The notes: generated from the sequence alone by a model not told the origin. A stretch of DNA of 64,000 nucleotides from HGM10766 sp900757295 (GCA_025992315.1 DAJPHG010000001.1:496001-560000), one strand, 5' to 3'; shown: positions 44,697 to 54,028, counted from the first letter of the stretch. Translations and numbers: made by a program.

Positions 44697-46664
44697 ATGG
44701 AAAAAAGTACATTTTTAAGTGGTATATATAAAAGACTTGATTATTTAGCAAATATGGCGTCTTCCATAAATGAAAATGATTATAATACTTTAGAATTAGA
44801 ATTAAATGATTTAGAAAGTAAAATTGATCATTTGAATAAAAAGATAAAAGATTATACTCCCAATAAAACTGATATAGCTGCAGCCAAAAATGATGATAAA
44901 TTAATATTAACTTCAAAAAATACAGAGTTAAATGATTATAGTTATCAATTAGAAAAGATAGACAATGAGTTGAGTAAGTATAATTTACAATTAAGTGATT
45001 TAGTTGATCAAGAAAATAAATTAACAGCTAAAAAAAATAATTTAGAAAATCAAATAAATGTATATAAAGAATATAGCGTTAATTCTAGAGAATTTAAAAC
45101 ATTTATTAAAGATAATCTATCTTCTTTAGAAGTTATAAATTCTGAATTAAAGGATATAACAAATTCTCAAAGTAGAATGCATAGCGCTATAAATATTTTA
45201 GCTGAAGAAAAAAATACAATTGAAAATAAAATGAATAATATCAAAGAAGATATTAGTTCATTAGAAAATAAATTAGCTTCTGATAAATATTATAGTGATT
45301 CTATGGCTATAATAGATAAAAAGAAGTTTGTAAATGAATTAACTGAAGAAGTTTGTGAATATGAATCACGTGTTGATGAAATAAAGAATTCTCCTATTTA
45401 TCTTGTACAATTAATTAAAGAAGAGTTAGATAAAAAAGGCGATTTAAATTTATCACTTGAATTATTAAAAAATATAACTGATTTAGCTTTAGAAAAACCT
45501 TATATGAATATTACCATTAAAAATGGAGATGCAACTAAACTTGAGCAAGAGTTAAATGATTTAAATAAGGAATATACTAAAAAAGAAAAAAATATATCTA
45601 AAACAGATTATTCTTTAAGTAAATTACCTATTGAATTATCTAGAACTAGTAGTATAGAACAAATTGTAAATTCTCTAGATCAAAAAATAAAGACGCATGA
45701 AGATGTTATTAACTTAAATACAGTAGCTATAAAAGTATTAACGAATCAAGTTGCAGAATTAGAAAATGAATATCAAACTAGAAAAGTTAGTATTGATAAC
45801 TTAACTGAGGTCTATAATAATTCAAAAGGTACTACAAAAGAAATGGCTTATCGTAAAAGAGAAATATCTAAAATGAATAAAGAATTAGATATAGCTGCTG
45901 ATATAATTAACAGATATAAGAATGATATTGCAGATCTTATTGTTGATAATAATAATGAAGAAGAAATAATTAAAAATTTAAAGTCTGATTCAAAGAAACA
46001 TTCAAAAGAATTGTCTTCAATTATTAAAGAGCAATTAAATCGTAGTAACTATTATGATATTGTTAAACAAAATGAAGATAAAATTGAACTTGATGCTTTA
46101 AAAGAAAAAATAGATGCCTTAGAATTTAGATTAAAGTATAAGAATTTTAATGTTTCATCTTTGAAAAATGAAATTACTATTGGTTTGAAAAAAATCTTAA
46201 ATAGTAAATCTTTAGAAACTGAAGCTAAACAATTAGAGGTATCTCATGATTCAAAAGTACAGTTAGACGATTTATTGGATAGTAAGAAAGTAGTTTCTAA
46301 AAATGAAGTAAAAGAAAGTATTGATTCTTTTGAACAAACTTTGAAATTCTTGTATCCTGATAATACTAAAGAAGTTCCTGTTATTAATATGGAAGATATT
46401 GTTAATAAAGAATTAGAAAAAGAAAGAGTCAATGATATTAAAGATATTGATTTAAGCATAGATTTGAATAAGACTAGTACTCCTGAAAATATAATTAAAG
46501 TAACTAATGTTGATAAGGTTAAAACAGGCGATAATGAAAAAATTAAAGTTGTAGATATTAAGAAAAAGAATACTAAAAATTTAAATGCTTTAGATATAGC
46601 TAATTTAATTTATAATCCATTTGATTTAAATAACGTTGAAGAGAATGTTAGAAAAATGGCTTAA
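44697..46664 (+). CDS. Large coiled-coil protein of unknown function
   Basis: AAGGGAG precedes the ATG. Of 655 residues about the first 500 are heptad-rich Leu/Lys/Glu/Asn helix (LELNDLESKIDHLNKKIKDY, ENQINVYKEYSVNSREF) with no signal peptide or membrane segment, so it is cytoplasmic. The last 100 residues are less regular and acidic and end with NALDIANLIYNPFDLNNVEE. The coiled coil recalls SMC-like or structural proteins, but there are no ATPase motifs. It is followed by a 73-residue gene that may be its partner. Confidence 0.65.
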   Translation: MEKSTFLSGIYKRLDYLANMASSINENDYNTLELELNDLESKIDHLNKKIKDYTPNKTDIAAAKNDDKLILTSKNTELNDYSYQLEKIDNELSKYNLQLSDLVDQENKLTAKKNNLENQINVYKEYSVNSREFKTFIKDNLSSLEVINSELKDITNSQSRMHSAINILAEEKNTIENKMNNIKEDISSLENKLASDKYYSDSMAIIDKKKFVNELTEEVCEYESRVDEIKNSPIYLVQLIKEELDKKGDLNLSLELLKNITDLALEKPYMNITIKNGDATKLEQELNDLNKEYTKKEKNISKTDYSLSKLPIELSRTSSIEQIVNSLDQKIKTHEDVINLNTVAIKVLTNQVAELENEYQTRKVSIDNLTEVYNNSKGTTKEMAYRKREISKMNKELDIAADIINRYKNDIADLIVDNNNEEEIIKNLKSDSKKHSKELSSIIKEQLNRSNYYDIVKQNEDKIELDALKEKIDALEFRLKYKNFNVSSLKNEITIGLKKILNSKSLETEAKQLEVSHDSKVQLDDLLDSKKVVSKNEVKESIDSFEQTLKFLYPDNTKEVPVINMEDIVNKELEKERVNDIKDIDLSIDLNKTSTPENIIKVTNVDKVKTGDNEKIKVVDIKKKNTKNLNALDIANLIYNPFDLNNVEENVRKMA

Positions 46665-46683
46665 AGGAGATGAATAAAAAGGG

Positions 46684-46905
46684 ATGAGTTTAGAAAAAGA
46701 TACTATTATTACTTTAGAGAACAAAGAAAAGTATGTTATTGAAAATATAACATATTATGGTGGCATTAAATATGCTTTAGCAAAAAGTGAAGATGAAAAA
46801 TCAGAAATTATTTTTGAAGAAGTTTTAGAAAATAATGAATTGTTCATAAAAAAAATTAATGATCAAGACTTAATTGATATTTTAATGAAAATATTAGATA
46901 AATAA
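46684..46905 (+). CDS. Small DUF1292-like protein
   Basis: The 73 residues (TIITLENKEKYVIENITYYGG) form a short beta-rich domain reminiscent of DUF1292, an uncharacterised family. AAGGAGAT lies some 13 bases upstream, a rather long spacing. It follows the coiled-coil gene by 19 bases and ends at a bidirectional terminator, so the two form an operon. Confidence 0.55.
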   Translation: MSLEKDTIITLENKEKYVIENITYYGGIKYALAKSEDEKSEIIFEEVLENNELFIKKINDQDLIDILMKILDK

Positions 46906-46937
46906 AAAAAGAATTCTAGATTAAGAATTCTTTTTGT
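46906..46937. terminator. Bidirectional terminator before galU
   Basis: AAAAAGAATTCT and AGAATTCTTTTT form a 12-bp stem between convergent genes. Confidence 0.85.
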
Positions 46938-47799
46938 TTTCAACTATTTCAGTTATATGATTTAAGATATCATAATGTAACTGCTCATTATTTAAAGCAT
47001 AGTCTATATTAGCTTTTATATAGCCTAATTTACTTCCTGTATCATAATAATTACCTTCAAATTTACATGCATATGCTGATTCTTTTCTTATTAGTCTTGA
47101 AGTTACTTCTATAGCTTGATATTCGCCTTTTTCATTTGGCTCTAAAGAATCTAATTCAGAAAAGAAATTTTCACTTAATATATATCTACCTATTCCAGCA
47201 TCATTCGATGGTGCATTTTCTAAAGATGGTTTTTCTATTATGTTTTTTATTTTATTATCTTTTTCATATTCAATAATACCGTATTTATGAATATCTTTGT
47301 CTTCTACTGTTCTAACTGCTATTATATTAGAATTAGTTTTTTCATACATTTCAATTAATTGCTTTAATACTGGTTTATTTTTGGAATACATTAGATCATC
47401 GCCATAAATTAAAGCAAATGGTTCATTTTTCATGTATTTTCTAATTCTTTTTAAAGCATATCCATCTCCTTTAAGATCATTGATATCTTCTTCAAATATT
47501 TTAATCTTTTTTAGATCATTTAAATTACTCAATATTTTTAAATCTTTTTCTTTATTGTGTTTTTTTAAATGACTATTTAAAGTGTAATTATTTTCAAAAT
47601 AATTTTTTAAAGAACTCTTTTTGTTATTAGAAATAATATAAATTTCCTTTATGCCACTTTCTAAACATTCATCTACTATATAATCTATTACTGGTCTATC
47701 TATAATTGGCAGCATTTCTTTTGGAATTGCTTTAGTAATTGGTAAAAATCTTGTTCCAAAACCACCAGCTAAGATAACAGCTTTTTTTATTGTTTTCAT
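46921..47799 (-). CDS. galU: UTP-glucose-1-phosphate uridylyltransferase
   Basis: GalU makes UDP-glucose for glycolipids, teichoic acid or capsule. The 292 residues have the nucleotide-binding AVILAGGFGTRFLPITKAIP and KEMLPIIDRPVIDYIVDE, FALIYGDDLMY with the metal Asp, and KPSLENAPSNDAGIGRYIL. On the minus strand AAGGGAGAG precedes the ATG. It stands alone between the coiled-coil operon and the T-box. Confidence 0.93.
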   Translation of the reverse strand: MKTIKKAVILAGGFGTRFLPITKAIPKEMLPIIDRPVIDYIVDECLESGIKEIYIISNNKKSSLKNYFENNYTLNSHLKKHNKEKDLKILSNLNDLKKIKIFEEDINDLKGDGYALKRIRKYMKNEPFALIYGDDLMYSKNKPVLKQLIEMYEKTNSNIIAVRTVEDKDIHKYGIIEYEKDNKIKNIIEKPSLENAPSNDAGIGRYILSENFFSELDSLEPNEKGEYQAIEVTSRLIRKESAYACKFEGNYYDTGSKLGYIKANIDYALNNEQLHYDILNHITEIVENKKNS

Positions 47800-47858
47800 G
47801 TATAACTCTCCCTTGGAGTTGTATTATAACATAAAATTATTAAAAATAAATCTTTTTA

Positions 47859-47887
47859 TTGATATATTAAATTTACTGTGTTAAACT
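47859..47887 (+). promoter_or_regulatory. Probable promoter of the pheST leader
   Basis: TTGATA at 47859-47864 and TAAACT at 47882-47887 with a 17-base spacer lie just before the T-box. Confidence 0.45.
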
Positions 47888-47892
47888 AATTT

Positions 47893-48108
47893 AGTAAGTA
47901 AGTGTTGATTATATAATTAGTATTTAATTAGAGTTCTTATTTAGAGATTAAGTATATAGCTGAAATTACTTAAAGATAAACTAATTAGAAAAATTCATAT
48001 ATATGAGCTTATTCGTGTTAAAGAGCGTTAATCTTATTAAAGTGCTAGAATTTCTAGAATTAGGGTGGTACCGCGCTATATTGCGTCCCTTAGTTTTAGA
48101 ATTTTTTT
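47893..48108 (+). promoter_or_regulatory. T-box riboswitch of pheST
   Basis: The conserved T-box core TAGGGTGGTACCGCG is at 48061-48075. It can pair in the antiterminator, or its surroundings can form a terminator: AATTTCTAGAATTAGGG (48050-48066) pairs with CCCTTAGTTTTAGAATT (48088-48104), followed by T7. Uncharged tRNA-Phe should favour read-through into pheS. A TTC at 47994-47996 after the presumed Stem I apical part is a candidate Phe specifier, not proved by eye. Confidence 0.9.
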
Positions 48109-48123
48109 ATTGGAGGAATAAAA

Positions 48124-49131
48124 ATGAAAGAAGAATTAAAAGAAATAGTTTCAAATGCTTTAATTGAAATTAAAGAAGCAACTAAAGAAGCAGATTTATT
48201 GAATATTAAATCTAAATATTTAGGTAAAAAAAGTAAAATTTCTGAATTAATGTCAAAACTTAAAGATATGACTATAGATGAAAAAAAGCAATTTGGAAGT
48301 TTATTTAATAAAATAAAAAAAGAGTTGGAAGAAAAGATTAATATTAAGATTTCAGAAGTAAATATTACTAAAAATATAGAATTTGATGAAACTTTACCAG
48401 TTAAAGAAGAGCTAGGTTCTTTACATCCTATCACTATAGTTAGTAAAGAAGTAACTGACATTTTAAAAAGAATGGGATTTAGTGTAATAAGTGGTCCAGA
48501 AATGGAAAGTGAGTATTTTAATTTTGAGGCTTTAAATATTCCAAAGGATCATCCAGCTAGAGATATGCAAGATACTTATTGGTTAGACAATGGTAAATTA
48601 TTGCGTACTCATACTTCTCCTAATCAAATTCATGCAATGCAAAAGTATGGTGCTCCTATAAAAATTTGTGCACCAGGAAGATGTTTTAGAAATGAAGACT
48701 TAGATGCATGTCATGAAAATACTTTCTTTCAAGTAGAAGGTATGGTTATTGATAAAAATGTATCTATTGGTAATTTAATTTATACTATGAAGGAACTTAT
48801 GTCAGCTATATTTAAAACAGATGTTGATGTAAGAATTAGACCAGGATTTTTCCCATTTGTTGAACCTGGTGTAGAAATAGATTGTAGTTGTTTAATTTGT
48901 GGTGGCAAAGGTTGTCCTACATGTAAGAACAGTGGATGGTTAGAGCTATGTCCAGGTGGAATGATTCACCCTAATGTTTTAAAAGAAAGTGGAATAGATC
49001 CTAATGAATATAGTGGTTTTGCTTTTGGATTAGGTATTACCAGATTAGCAATGATGAAATATAAGATAGATGACATTAGAATATTAAATTCTGGTGATCT
49101 AAGATTGTTAGATAAATTTAATGTAGAGTAG
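48124..49131 (+). CDS. pheS: Phenylalanyl-tRNA synthetase alpha chain
   Basis: The catalytic subunit, 335 residues: N-terminal coiled coil (about 1-85), HPARDMQDTYWL, motif 2 GRCFRNEDLDACHENTFFQVEG (key residues R, F and E) and motif 3 GLGITRLAMMKY. A Cys-rich insertion CSCLICGGKGCPTCKNSGW, usual in Bacillota PheS, is present. GGAGGAAT precedes the ATG, behind the T-box. Confidence 0.96.
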   Translation: MKEELKEIVSNALIEIKEATKEADLLNIKSKYLGKKSKISELMSKLKDMTIDEKKQFGSLFNKIKKELEEKINIKISEVNITKNIEFDETLPVKEELGSLHPITIVSKEVTDILKRMGFSVISGPEMESEYFNFEALNIPKDHPARDMQDTYWLDNGKLLRTHTSPNQIHAMQKYGAPIKICAPGRCFRNEDLDACHENTFFQVEGMVIDKNVSIGNLIYTMKELMSAIFKTDVDVRIRPGFFPFVEPGVEIDCSCLICGGKGCPTCKNSGWLELCPGGMIHPNVLKESGIDPNEYSGFAFGLGITRLAMMKYKIDDIRILNSGDLRLLDKFNVE

Positions 49132-49139
49132 GTGAAAAA

Positions 49140-51470
49140 ATGTTAATATCATGTAATAAATTAAAAAAGCATTTAGAAAATAGTGATTCTATTGATTGGG
49201 TTAGTATTTGGGATAAATTTTCTATTAGAACTGCAGAAGTAGAAGGTGTTCAAATTAAGGGTAACGATATTGATGGTGTAGTTGTTGCTCAAATATTAGA
49301 ATGTGAAAAAGTTGAAAATTCTAAAAAATTACATAAGTTACTTGTTGATAATGGTAATGAACATATTCAAATAATTTGTGGTGCACCTAATGTTAGAGTT
49401 GGTTTAAAGGCACCTTTAGTAAATATTGGTGGACATGTTTGTGGCATGAAAATAACTAAACGTAAACTTGCTGGTGAAGAAAGTTTTGGAATGATGTGTA
49501 GTGCAGAAGAATTAGGTTTTGCAGAAAATTGTGAAGGTATTTTAGAACTTCCTGATAATTATGAAGTAGGTAGAGATATAAAAGATTATCTTCCAATAGA
49601 AGATATAATTGTTGAAATAGATAACAAATCTTTAACTAATCGTCCTGATTTATGGGGACATTATGGTATTGCTAGAGAAATATCTGCTATAACAGGTTTA
49701 AAATTAAAAAAATTGACAGTTGAAGATATTCCTAATGATAAAGAAGACTTGGATATAAAAGTAAATAGTGATTTGTGTTCTAGATATACAGGATTAAAAA
49801 TAGAAAATATTACTAATACTGAAACACCTTTTGATATGCAGATATTCTTATATTATACAGGTATGAGAAGTAAATCTTTAATAATAGATTTAACTAATTA
49901 TTTAATGTTAGAATTAGGTCAACCTATGCATGCTTTTGATGCTAGAAAAATAAATAGAATAGAAGTAGATTTAGCAAATGATAAAGATGAATTTGTTACA
50001 TTAGATAATGAAAAACGTATTTTATCTGATAAAATGTTGATGATTAAAAATGATGATGAATATTTTGCTATAGCTGGTGTTATGGGTGGACTTGATAGTG
50101 AAATATTAGATGATACGACTTCTATTGTTTTAGAGAGTGCTAATTTCAATGCTGCTAGTGTAAGACGTACTGCAACATCTTTAGGATTAAGAACAGAAGC
50201 ATCTGCACGTTATGAAAAATCTTTAGATCCTAATATGACATTAGTTGCTGCTAAAAGATTTGTATATTTATTAAGACAATTTGATCCTGATATAGAAATC
50301 ACTTCTAATTTAACTGATGTATATGTTAATAAATTAGAGAAAAAAGAAATTATCTTACAAAAAAAGACTATAAAAAAATATATGGGTAAAGATATTGAAA
50401 GTGGTTTTATTATAAATGTTTTAACATCTTTAGGATTTAAAGTAGAAGAATATAGTGATAATTATAAAGTTATTGTTCCAACTTATAGAGCAACTAAAGA
50501 TATTTCTTTAGAGGCAGATTTAATTGAAGAAATTGCTAGGTTATATGGTTATGAAAATATTGAATTAAAGCCTTTGAAATTAGATTTAACTTTTGGCAGT
50601 TTAGAAAATATTCAAGAAATAGAGTATGAAGTTAAAAGATTATTAGCAACAAAATTTAATATGAATGAAGTACATACCTATTTATGGTATAAAACAGCAA
50701 TGTTAGAAAAATTAAATATTACAAAAGATAATATTAGATTACTTGGAAAGTCTAATGATAATACTTTAAGAGATGATTTAGGATTAAGTTTAATTGATGT
50801 AGTTAAAACTAATTTAAAAACTTATTCTAATGTTAATGTTTTTGAAATCGGAACAGAATTTATTGATGGTGAAAATAAAAGATCTTTAGCATTTGCACTA
50901 GCAGATAATTATAAAAATTTAGAAAAAATGTTCTATCAAGCAAAATTGGTATTACAAACATTATTTAAAATTGTTTATAATAAAAATGTAAATTTTGTTA
51001 AAAGCAGTTCATATGATTATTATGATAAATCATTAACATTTGATTGTATTTTAGATAACGTTGTCGTAGGAAGTATAAGGGTTGTTAATTCTAATATTTC
51101 GGCAAAAATTGCTAAAAAGAAAAGCATTGTTATTGGAACTATTGATTTTGATAAATTTGTTACTCTTCAAAAGAATAATTACATTTATGAACCTATAAGT
51201 AAATATCCTAGTGTTACTTTAGATTATACAATTTTAATGGATAAGAATAATAAATATGAATATTTAAATAGTATTTTAAATGAATTTAAATCTCCAATAA
51301 TAAAAGAAAGATTATTTATTGATAAATATGATGGTGAAATAGAAAATAAATATACTATTAGATATATTATAGGAAGTAATGAGAAAACTCTTACTAATGA
51401 AGAATTACAAGATTTTAAAAATAAATTTATTGAACATATAAAAAAGAATGGATTAAATATTATTGAGTAA
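49140..51470 (+). CDS. pheT: Phenylalanyl-tRNA synthetase beta chain
   Basis: The 776 residues run in order: tRNA-binding EMAP-like domain (VVAQILECEKVENSKKLHKL), B3/B4 editing region, B5 (LTSLGFKVEE), the inactive synthetase-like core, and the C-terminal anticodon-binding domain (KYPSVTLDYTILMD). The B3/B4 region appears a little shortened relative to the usual ~800, which could affect editing of Tyr-tRNA-Phe. It lies eight bases after pheS. Confidence 0.95.
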   Translation: MLISCNKLKKHLENSDSIDWVSIWDKFSIRTAEVEGVQIKGNDIDGVVVAQILECEKVENSKKLHKLLVDNGNEHIQIICGAPNVRVGLKAPLVNIGGHVCGMKITKRKLAGEESFGMMCSAEELGFAENCEGILELPDNYEVGRDIKDYLPIEDIIVEIDNKSLTNRPDLWGHYGIAREISAITGLKLKKLTVEDIPNDKEDLDIKVNSDLCSRYTGLKIENITNTETPFDMQIFLYYTGMRSKSLIIDLTNYLMLELGQPMHAFDARKINRIEVDLANDKDEFVTLDNEKRILSDKMLMIKNDDEYFAIAGVMGGLDSEILDDTTSIVLESANFNAASVRRTATSLGLRTEASARYEKSLDPNMTLVAAKRFVYLLRQFDPDIEITSNLTDVYVNKLEKKEIILQKKTIKKYMGKDIESGFIINVLTSLGFKVEEYSDNYKVIVPTYRATKDISLEADLIEEIARLYGYENIELKPLKLDLTFGSLENIQEIEYEVKRLLATKFNMNEVHTYLWYKTAMLEKLNITKDNIRLLGKSNDNTLRDDLGLSLIDVVKTNLKTYSNVNVFEIGTEFIDGENKRSLAFALADNYKNLEKMFYQAKLVLQTLFKIVYNKNVNFVKSSSYDYYDKSLTFDCILDNVVVGSIRVVNSNISAKIAKKKSIVIGTIDFDKFVTLQKNNYIYEPISKYPSVTLDYTILMDKNNKYEYLNSILNEFKSPIIKERLFIDKYDGEIENKYTIRYIIGSNEKTLTNEELQDFKNKFIEHIKKNGLNIIE

Positions 51471-51484
51471 TCCATTCTTTTTAA
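51441..51484. terminator. Bidirectional terminator at pheT end
   Basis: AAAAAGAATGGATTA and TAATCCATTCTTTTT form a 15-bp stem. The left arm is coding (pheT) and the right arm touches the end of the minus-strand gene. Confidence 0.8.
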
Positions 51485-51852
51485 ATTGTTATTTCGGTTG
51501 TTTTTTGTTCTATATCACAAGTTAAACTAATTTTAATTTTATTATTATTTATTTGAGCATAACTTTTTTTAGTATTACAATTATTACCATTTTCATCAAC
51601 AAAATCTATTAACATTTTCTTATTAATCATTTCTTCTAAAGTTATTTTGTTATTTGTATATTCATGATTATTAAAATAATTTTTAGCTACATTAGTCATT
51701 GTTATTAAATTATCTTCAAAATAAGTGTTTTGTTCTTTATTATTATTAAATAGATAAAATATTAAAAGAATTAACAAAGTAGTAGTAGCTAGTACTATAA
51801 GTTTTTTTAAAGCATTTGACCAATCAAATTTAAATTCAGCTTCTGCATACAT
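51481..51852 (-). CDS. Membrane-anchored protein with pilin-like outer domain
   Basis: The 123 residues have a short cytoplasmic N-terminus (AEFKFDWSNALKK), one membrane helix (KLIVLATTTLLILLIFYLF) and an outer domain with ITMTNVAKNYF, ITLEEMINKKMLIDFVDENG and two Cys near the end. The pattern of the outer domain recalls type IV pilin or pseudopilin cores, where such short helices and a disulfide occur, but no prepilin cleavage site is present. GGGGTGATAATATG is the minus-strand start region. Confidence 0.5.
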   Translation of the reverse strand: MYAEAEFKFDWSNALKKLIVLATTTLLILLIFYLFNNNKEQNTYFEDNLITMTNVAKNYFNNHEYTNNKITLEEMINKKMLIDFVDENGNNCNTKKSYAQINNNKIKISLTCDIEQKTTEITI

Positions 51853-51926
51853 ATTATCACCCCTAATAGTTAGAATATGATACTACATTTGCTTTTTTTT
51901 GTCAATTGTGTTAGTATTTAAGGCAT

Positions 51927-52295
51927 GGGGTAGCATGGTATCGACAGAATATATGTAGATATGATTGCAAGTGGTAGGCATACCTAAAATGTATTTTTAA
52001 AAATAAATGACGAAACTAATTATGGTTTCGCTTCTTTTGCTCCAGTAGCAGCTTAATAAGTTAAGTATAAGAAGCACTTCTATTTAATCATTCTTACGGA
52101 TTATTTTAGAGGTTTATATTAGTAAGATATGTTAATTTAATTGTTTAGGTTAAATTAATGAATAATTACTAAACTATGCTATTAAACTTGGTGCGTTAGA
52201 TCCGATTTATTAGTTAAATTTAATTCTAACTAAACTTGTAGTAATTGTATTTTACAGTATTTTGGACAGGAGTTCGATTCTCCTCTACTCCACCA
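51927..52295 (+). ncRNA. ssrA: Transfer-messenger RNA (tmRNA)
   Basis: The 5' end GGGGTAGCATGGTATCGAC and the 3' end GGAGTTCGATTCTCCTCTACT plus CCACCA form the tRNA-like part: GGGGTAG pairs with CTACTCC in the acceptor stem, the T-loop is TTCGATTC and CCA is encoded (52293-52295). The tag frame reads ata aat gac gaa act aat tat ..., ending gca gct taa at 52054-52056, i.e. (I)NDETNYGFASFAPVAA. Together with SmpB it rescues stalled ribosomes, and the VAA end should be seen by Clp proteases. Accessory DNA follows its 3' end. Confidence 0.93.
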
Positions 52296-52334
52296 TGGCG
52301 AATCTGTTCGAACTATTCGAACTTTTAGATAGAT

Positions 52335-52360
52335 ATCAATCAGAAATGATTGATTTTTTC
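52335..52360 (+). terminator. Terminator after tmRNA
   Basis: ATCAATCA and TGATTGAT pair around GAAA and end in T6, 40 bases after the CCA. From 52296 to 52484 I see no gene; there is a TTCGAA-CTA-TTCGAA inverted repeat at about 52313-52331. Confidence 0.8.
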
Positions 52361-52484
52361 GTTTTATAAGAAAAAATCATAATTATCATATATAAAATAA
52401 TTATATAATTTTTATATTCAACTTATGATATTGCAAAGAAAGATAAATTTTTGTATAATAACATTTAGTTAGGGAGGTTTAAGT

Positions 52485-52901
52485 ATGGAAAACAAAGAAA
52501 TAAACAAGATACCAAAAGAGTTTAACTTGGGTGCTATATTAAATATAACAACAAATCGTTTATTTACTAATTTGGAAGATGTATATGAAGTTTTAAATTA
52601 CTTAACTGGGGATAGCGTTTATACTCATCAAATTCCAAGAGTTATGCCTATTGCAAAAGCTTATATTTTATCATTATATCCAGAATTAACTGGTGTTGGT
52701 GATACTGTTGAAATTAATAGTTTTGATGATGCAAAAGCATTTATAAGCGAACAAAAGAAAGTGTTTGGTAATAAACTACCATTAAGTCCAATGGGAAAAA
52801 CTGATGGATATTCTCATGTTGATCCAATTGAAGAAGCTGTTGATATGATATCAGAAAAAACAAACAAAAAAGTATTAAAACCATATAAAAATACAAAGTA
52901 G
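52485..52901 (+). CDS. DUF7736-like accessory protein
   Basis: AGGGAGG precedes the ATG. The N-terminal half (LGAILNITTNRLFTNLEDVY, LNYLTGDSVYTHQIPR) matches a small domain found in phage-type proteins that I recall as DUF7736; the C-terminal half is acidic and then basic. No signal or membrane segment. Position next to tmRNA fits a mobile-element passenger. Family name is from memory and should be checked. Confidence 0.5.
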   Translation: MENKEINKIPKEFNLGAILNITTNRLFTNLEDVYEVLNYLTGDSVYTHQIPRVMPIAKAYILSLYPELTGVGDTVEINSFDDAKAFISEQKKVFGNKLPLSPMGKTDGYSHVDPIEEAVDMISEKTNKKVLKPYKNTK

Positions 52902-52925
52902 TATAAAGTTATTGCTACTTTTTTA
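52895..52925 (+). terminator. Intrinsic terminator
   Basis: AAAGTAG and CTACTTT pair at the stop codon of the preceding gene and lead to T6. Confidence 0.7.
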
Positions 52926-53165
52926 ATTTTATAGTAAACTGATTAAAGTGATTGATATTAATCAATTATCATTATGTGAAAGAGTTGCCAACCACTTTGC
53001 TATTCGCATCAGAAGTAATTTAGTCTCAACAAGTAACCGATGAAAATATAATTTTAAAAATTAAGTCATCAATTTTATTATTAAAGAATCAAAAAGAGCA
53101 TATCAATTCGATATGCAACAGTTTAGAAAAGTCCTTAAATCTCAGGAAGAATATATAAAAAAACT
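52926..53165. other. Non-coding stretch with two inverted repeats
   Basis: No gene is visible in these 240 bases. There are two palindromes, ATTGATATTAATCAAT (about 52953-52968) and GCATATC-AATTC-GATATGC (about 53098-53116), and a relatively GC-richer segment (53000-53045) in between. It could hold promoters, operators or a small RNA; nothing identifies it. Confidence 0.3.
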
Positions 53166-53480
53166 ATGGAAAAATATAGTGTTCCAATAAGTAATTCTAA
53201 TGATGAAGAATTAGATTTATCTGGTTCAATTGAACAATTAAAAATAGAACTAAATAAAGTTCAAAATACTTATCATTCTATGCTATCGGATGATTATATT
53301 GATGATAAAGAATTAGCAACGTTATTAGTTATGGTTAATAAAGTTATAAATGATAGCTATTCATTGAAAAGTATAGCAACAAATCCAAAGGATTTAAGAG
53401 TAATATCAGTCATTATTAATAGTTTAGAAGAAGAACAAAAGAAAATGCATTTGAAGAAAGTGGTAGGAAATTTTAGATAA
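53166..53480 (+). CDS. Small hypothetical protein, helical
   Basis: The 104-residue frame starts at the first Met after an in-frame TAA, with AGGAAG about 13 bases upstream. It is Leu/Glu/Lys/Asn-rich, almost entirely helical by composition (GSIEQLKIELNKVQNTYHSM, VISVIINSLEEEQKKMHLKK), and has no recognised motif. It has its own terminator. Orphan accessory gene. Confidence 0.5.
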   Translation: MEKYSVPISNSNDEELDLSGSIEQLKIELNKVQNTYHSMLSDDYIDDKELATLLVMVNKVINDSYSLKSIATNPKDLRVISVIINSLEEEQKKMHLKKVVGNFR

Positions 53481-53484
53481 TGTG

Positions 53485-53508
53485 AAATGGAATTTCCATT
53501 TTCTTTTT
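53485..53508 (+). terminator. Intrinsic terminator
   Basis: AAATGGA and TCCATTT pair across ATT and run into T-rich sequence, right after a stop codon. Confidence 0.7.
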
Positions 53509-53574
53509 TAATAATAATATGTATTTAGTTATCAAGTTTAATATATTTCTTTTTATTTTTAGAAAGGAGTTAAT

Positions 53575-54028
53575 ATGAGCGAATTAACGTTAGTAATTGA
53601 TGATTGGGGGGCATAAAGAATTAAAAATGTATCTAATGTCATTAAAAGAAATTTTGGATGTTATCATTGAAAATGAAGATCAATTAAAAATATATGTAAA
53701 ATATAATCCTGACTTAATAACATTTAAACTAATAAAAATGGAAATTTTCTTTTTTTTAGATATTTTAGATACGCCATCTTTACTTGCTTTTGATAAACAT
53801 TCAACTAATAAAACTTCTGAGTATAAAATATTGAGAGATAGTATTTGCTGCGGACATTGTTTTAAGGATGCAATAGAAAGTTTGTTTGAAATAGAAGGAA
53901 TAGAAAAAGTTGAAAGTAATTCTAATGAAAAAAATAGATGTGAAGATGTTGTCATAAATATAAACTATAATTTAACTTTAATAAGTAATGGAAATATGAA
54001 ACAGATTGAAAAAGATTTAAATATATAA
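53575..54028 (+). pseudogene. Hypothetical gene shifted at a G6 tract
   Basis: AGAAAGGAG is followed by ATG 53575 and MSELTLVIDDWGA, which stops at 53614-53616. The run of six Gs at about 53606 moves the frame: with five Gs it would read DDWGHKELKMYLMSLKEIL and continue to 54028, giving about 150 residues with a CxxC-like ICCGHC. The downstream frame alone lacks a good ribosome binding site. Such a G run is rare in this AT-rich DNA. It may be a disrupted gene, a switch by slippage or a base error. No family recognised. Confidence 0.55.

Noticed and set aside
46924..46935. AAGAATTCTT palindrome as an operator
   Set aside because: It is the right arm of the terminator between convergent genes, which explains it fully.
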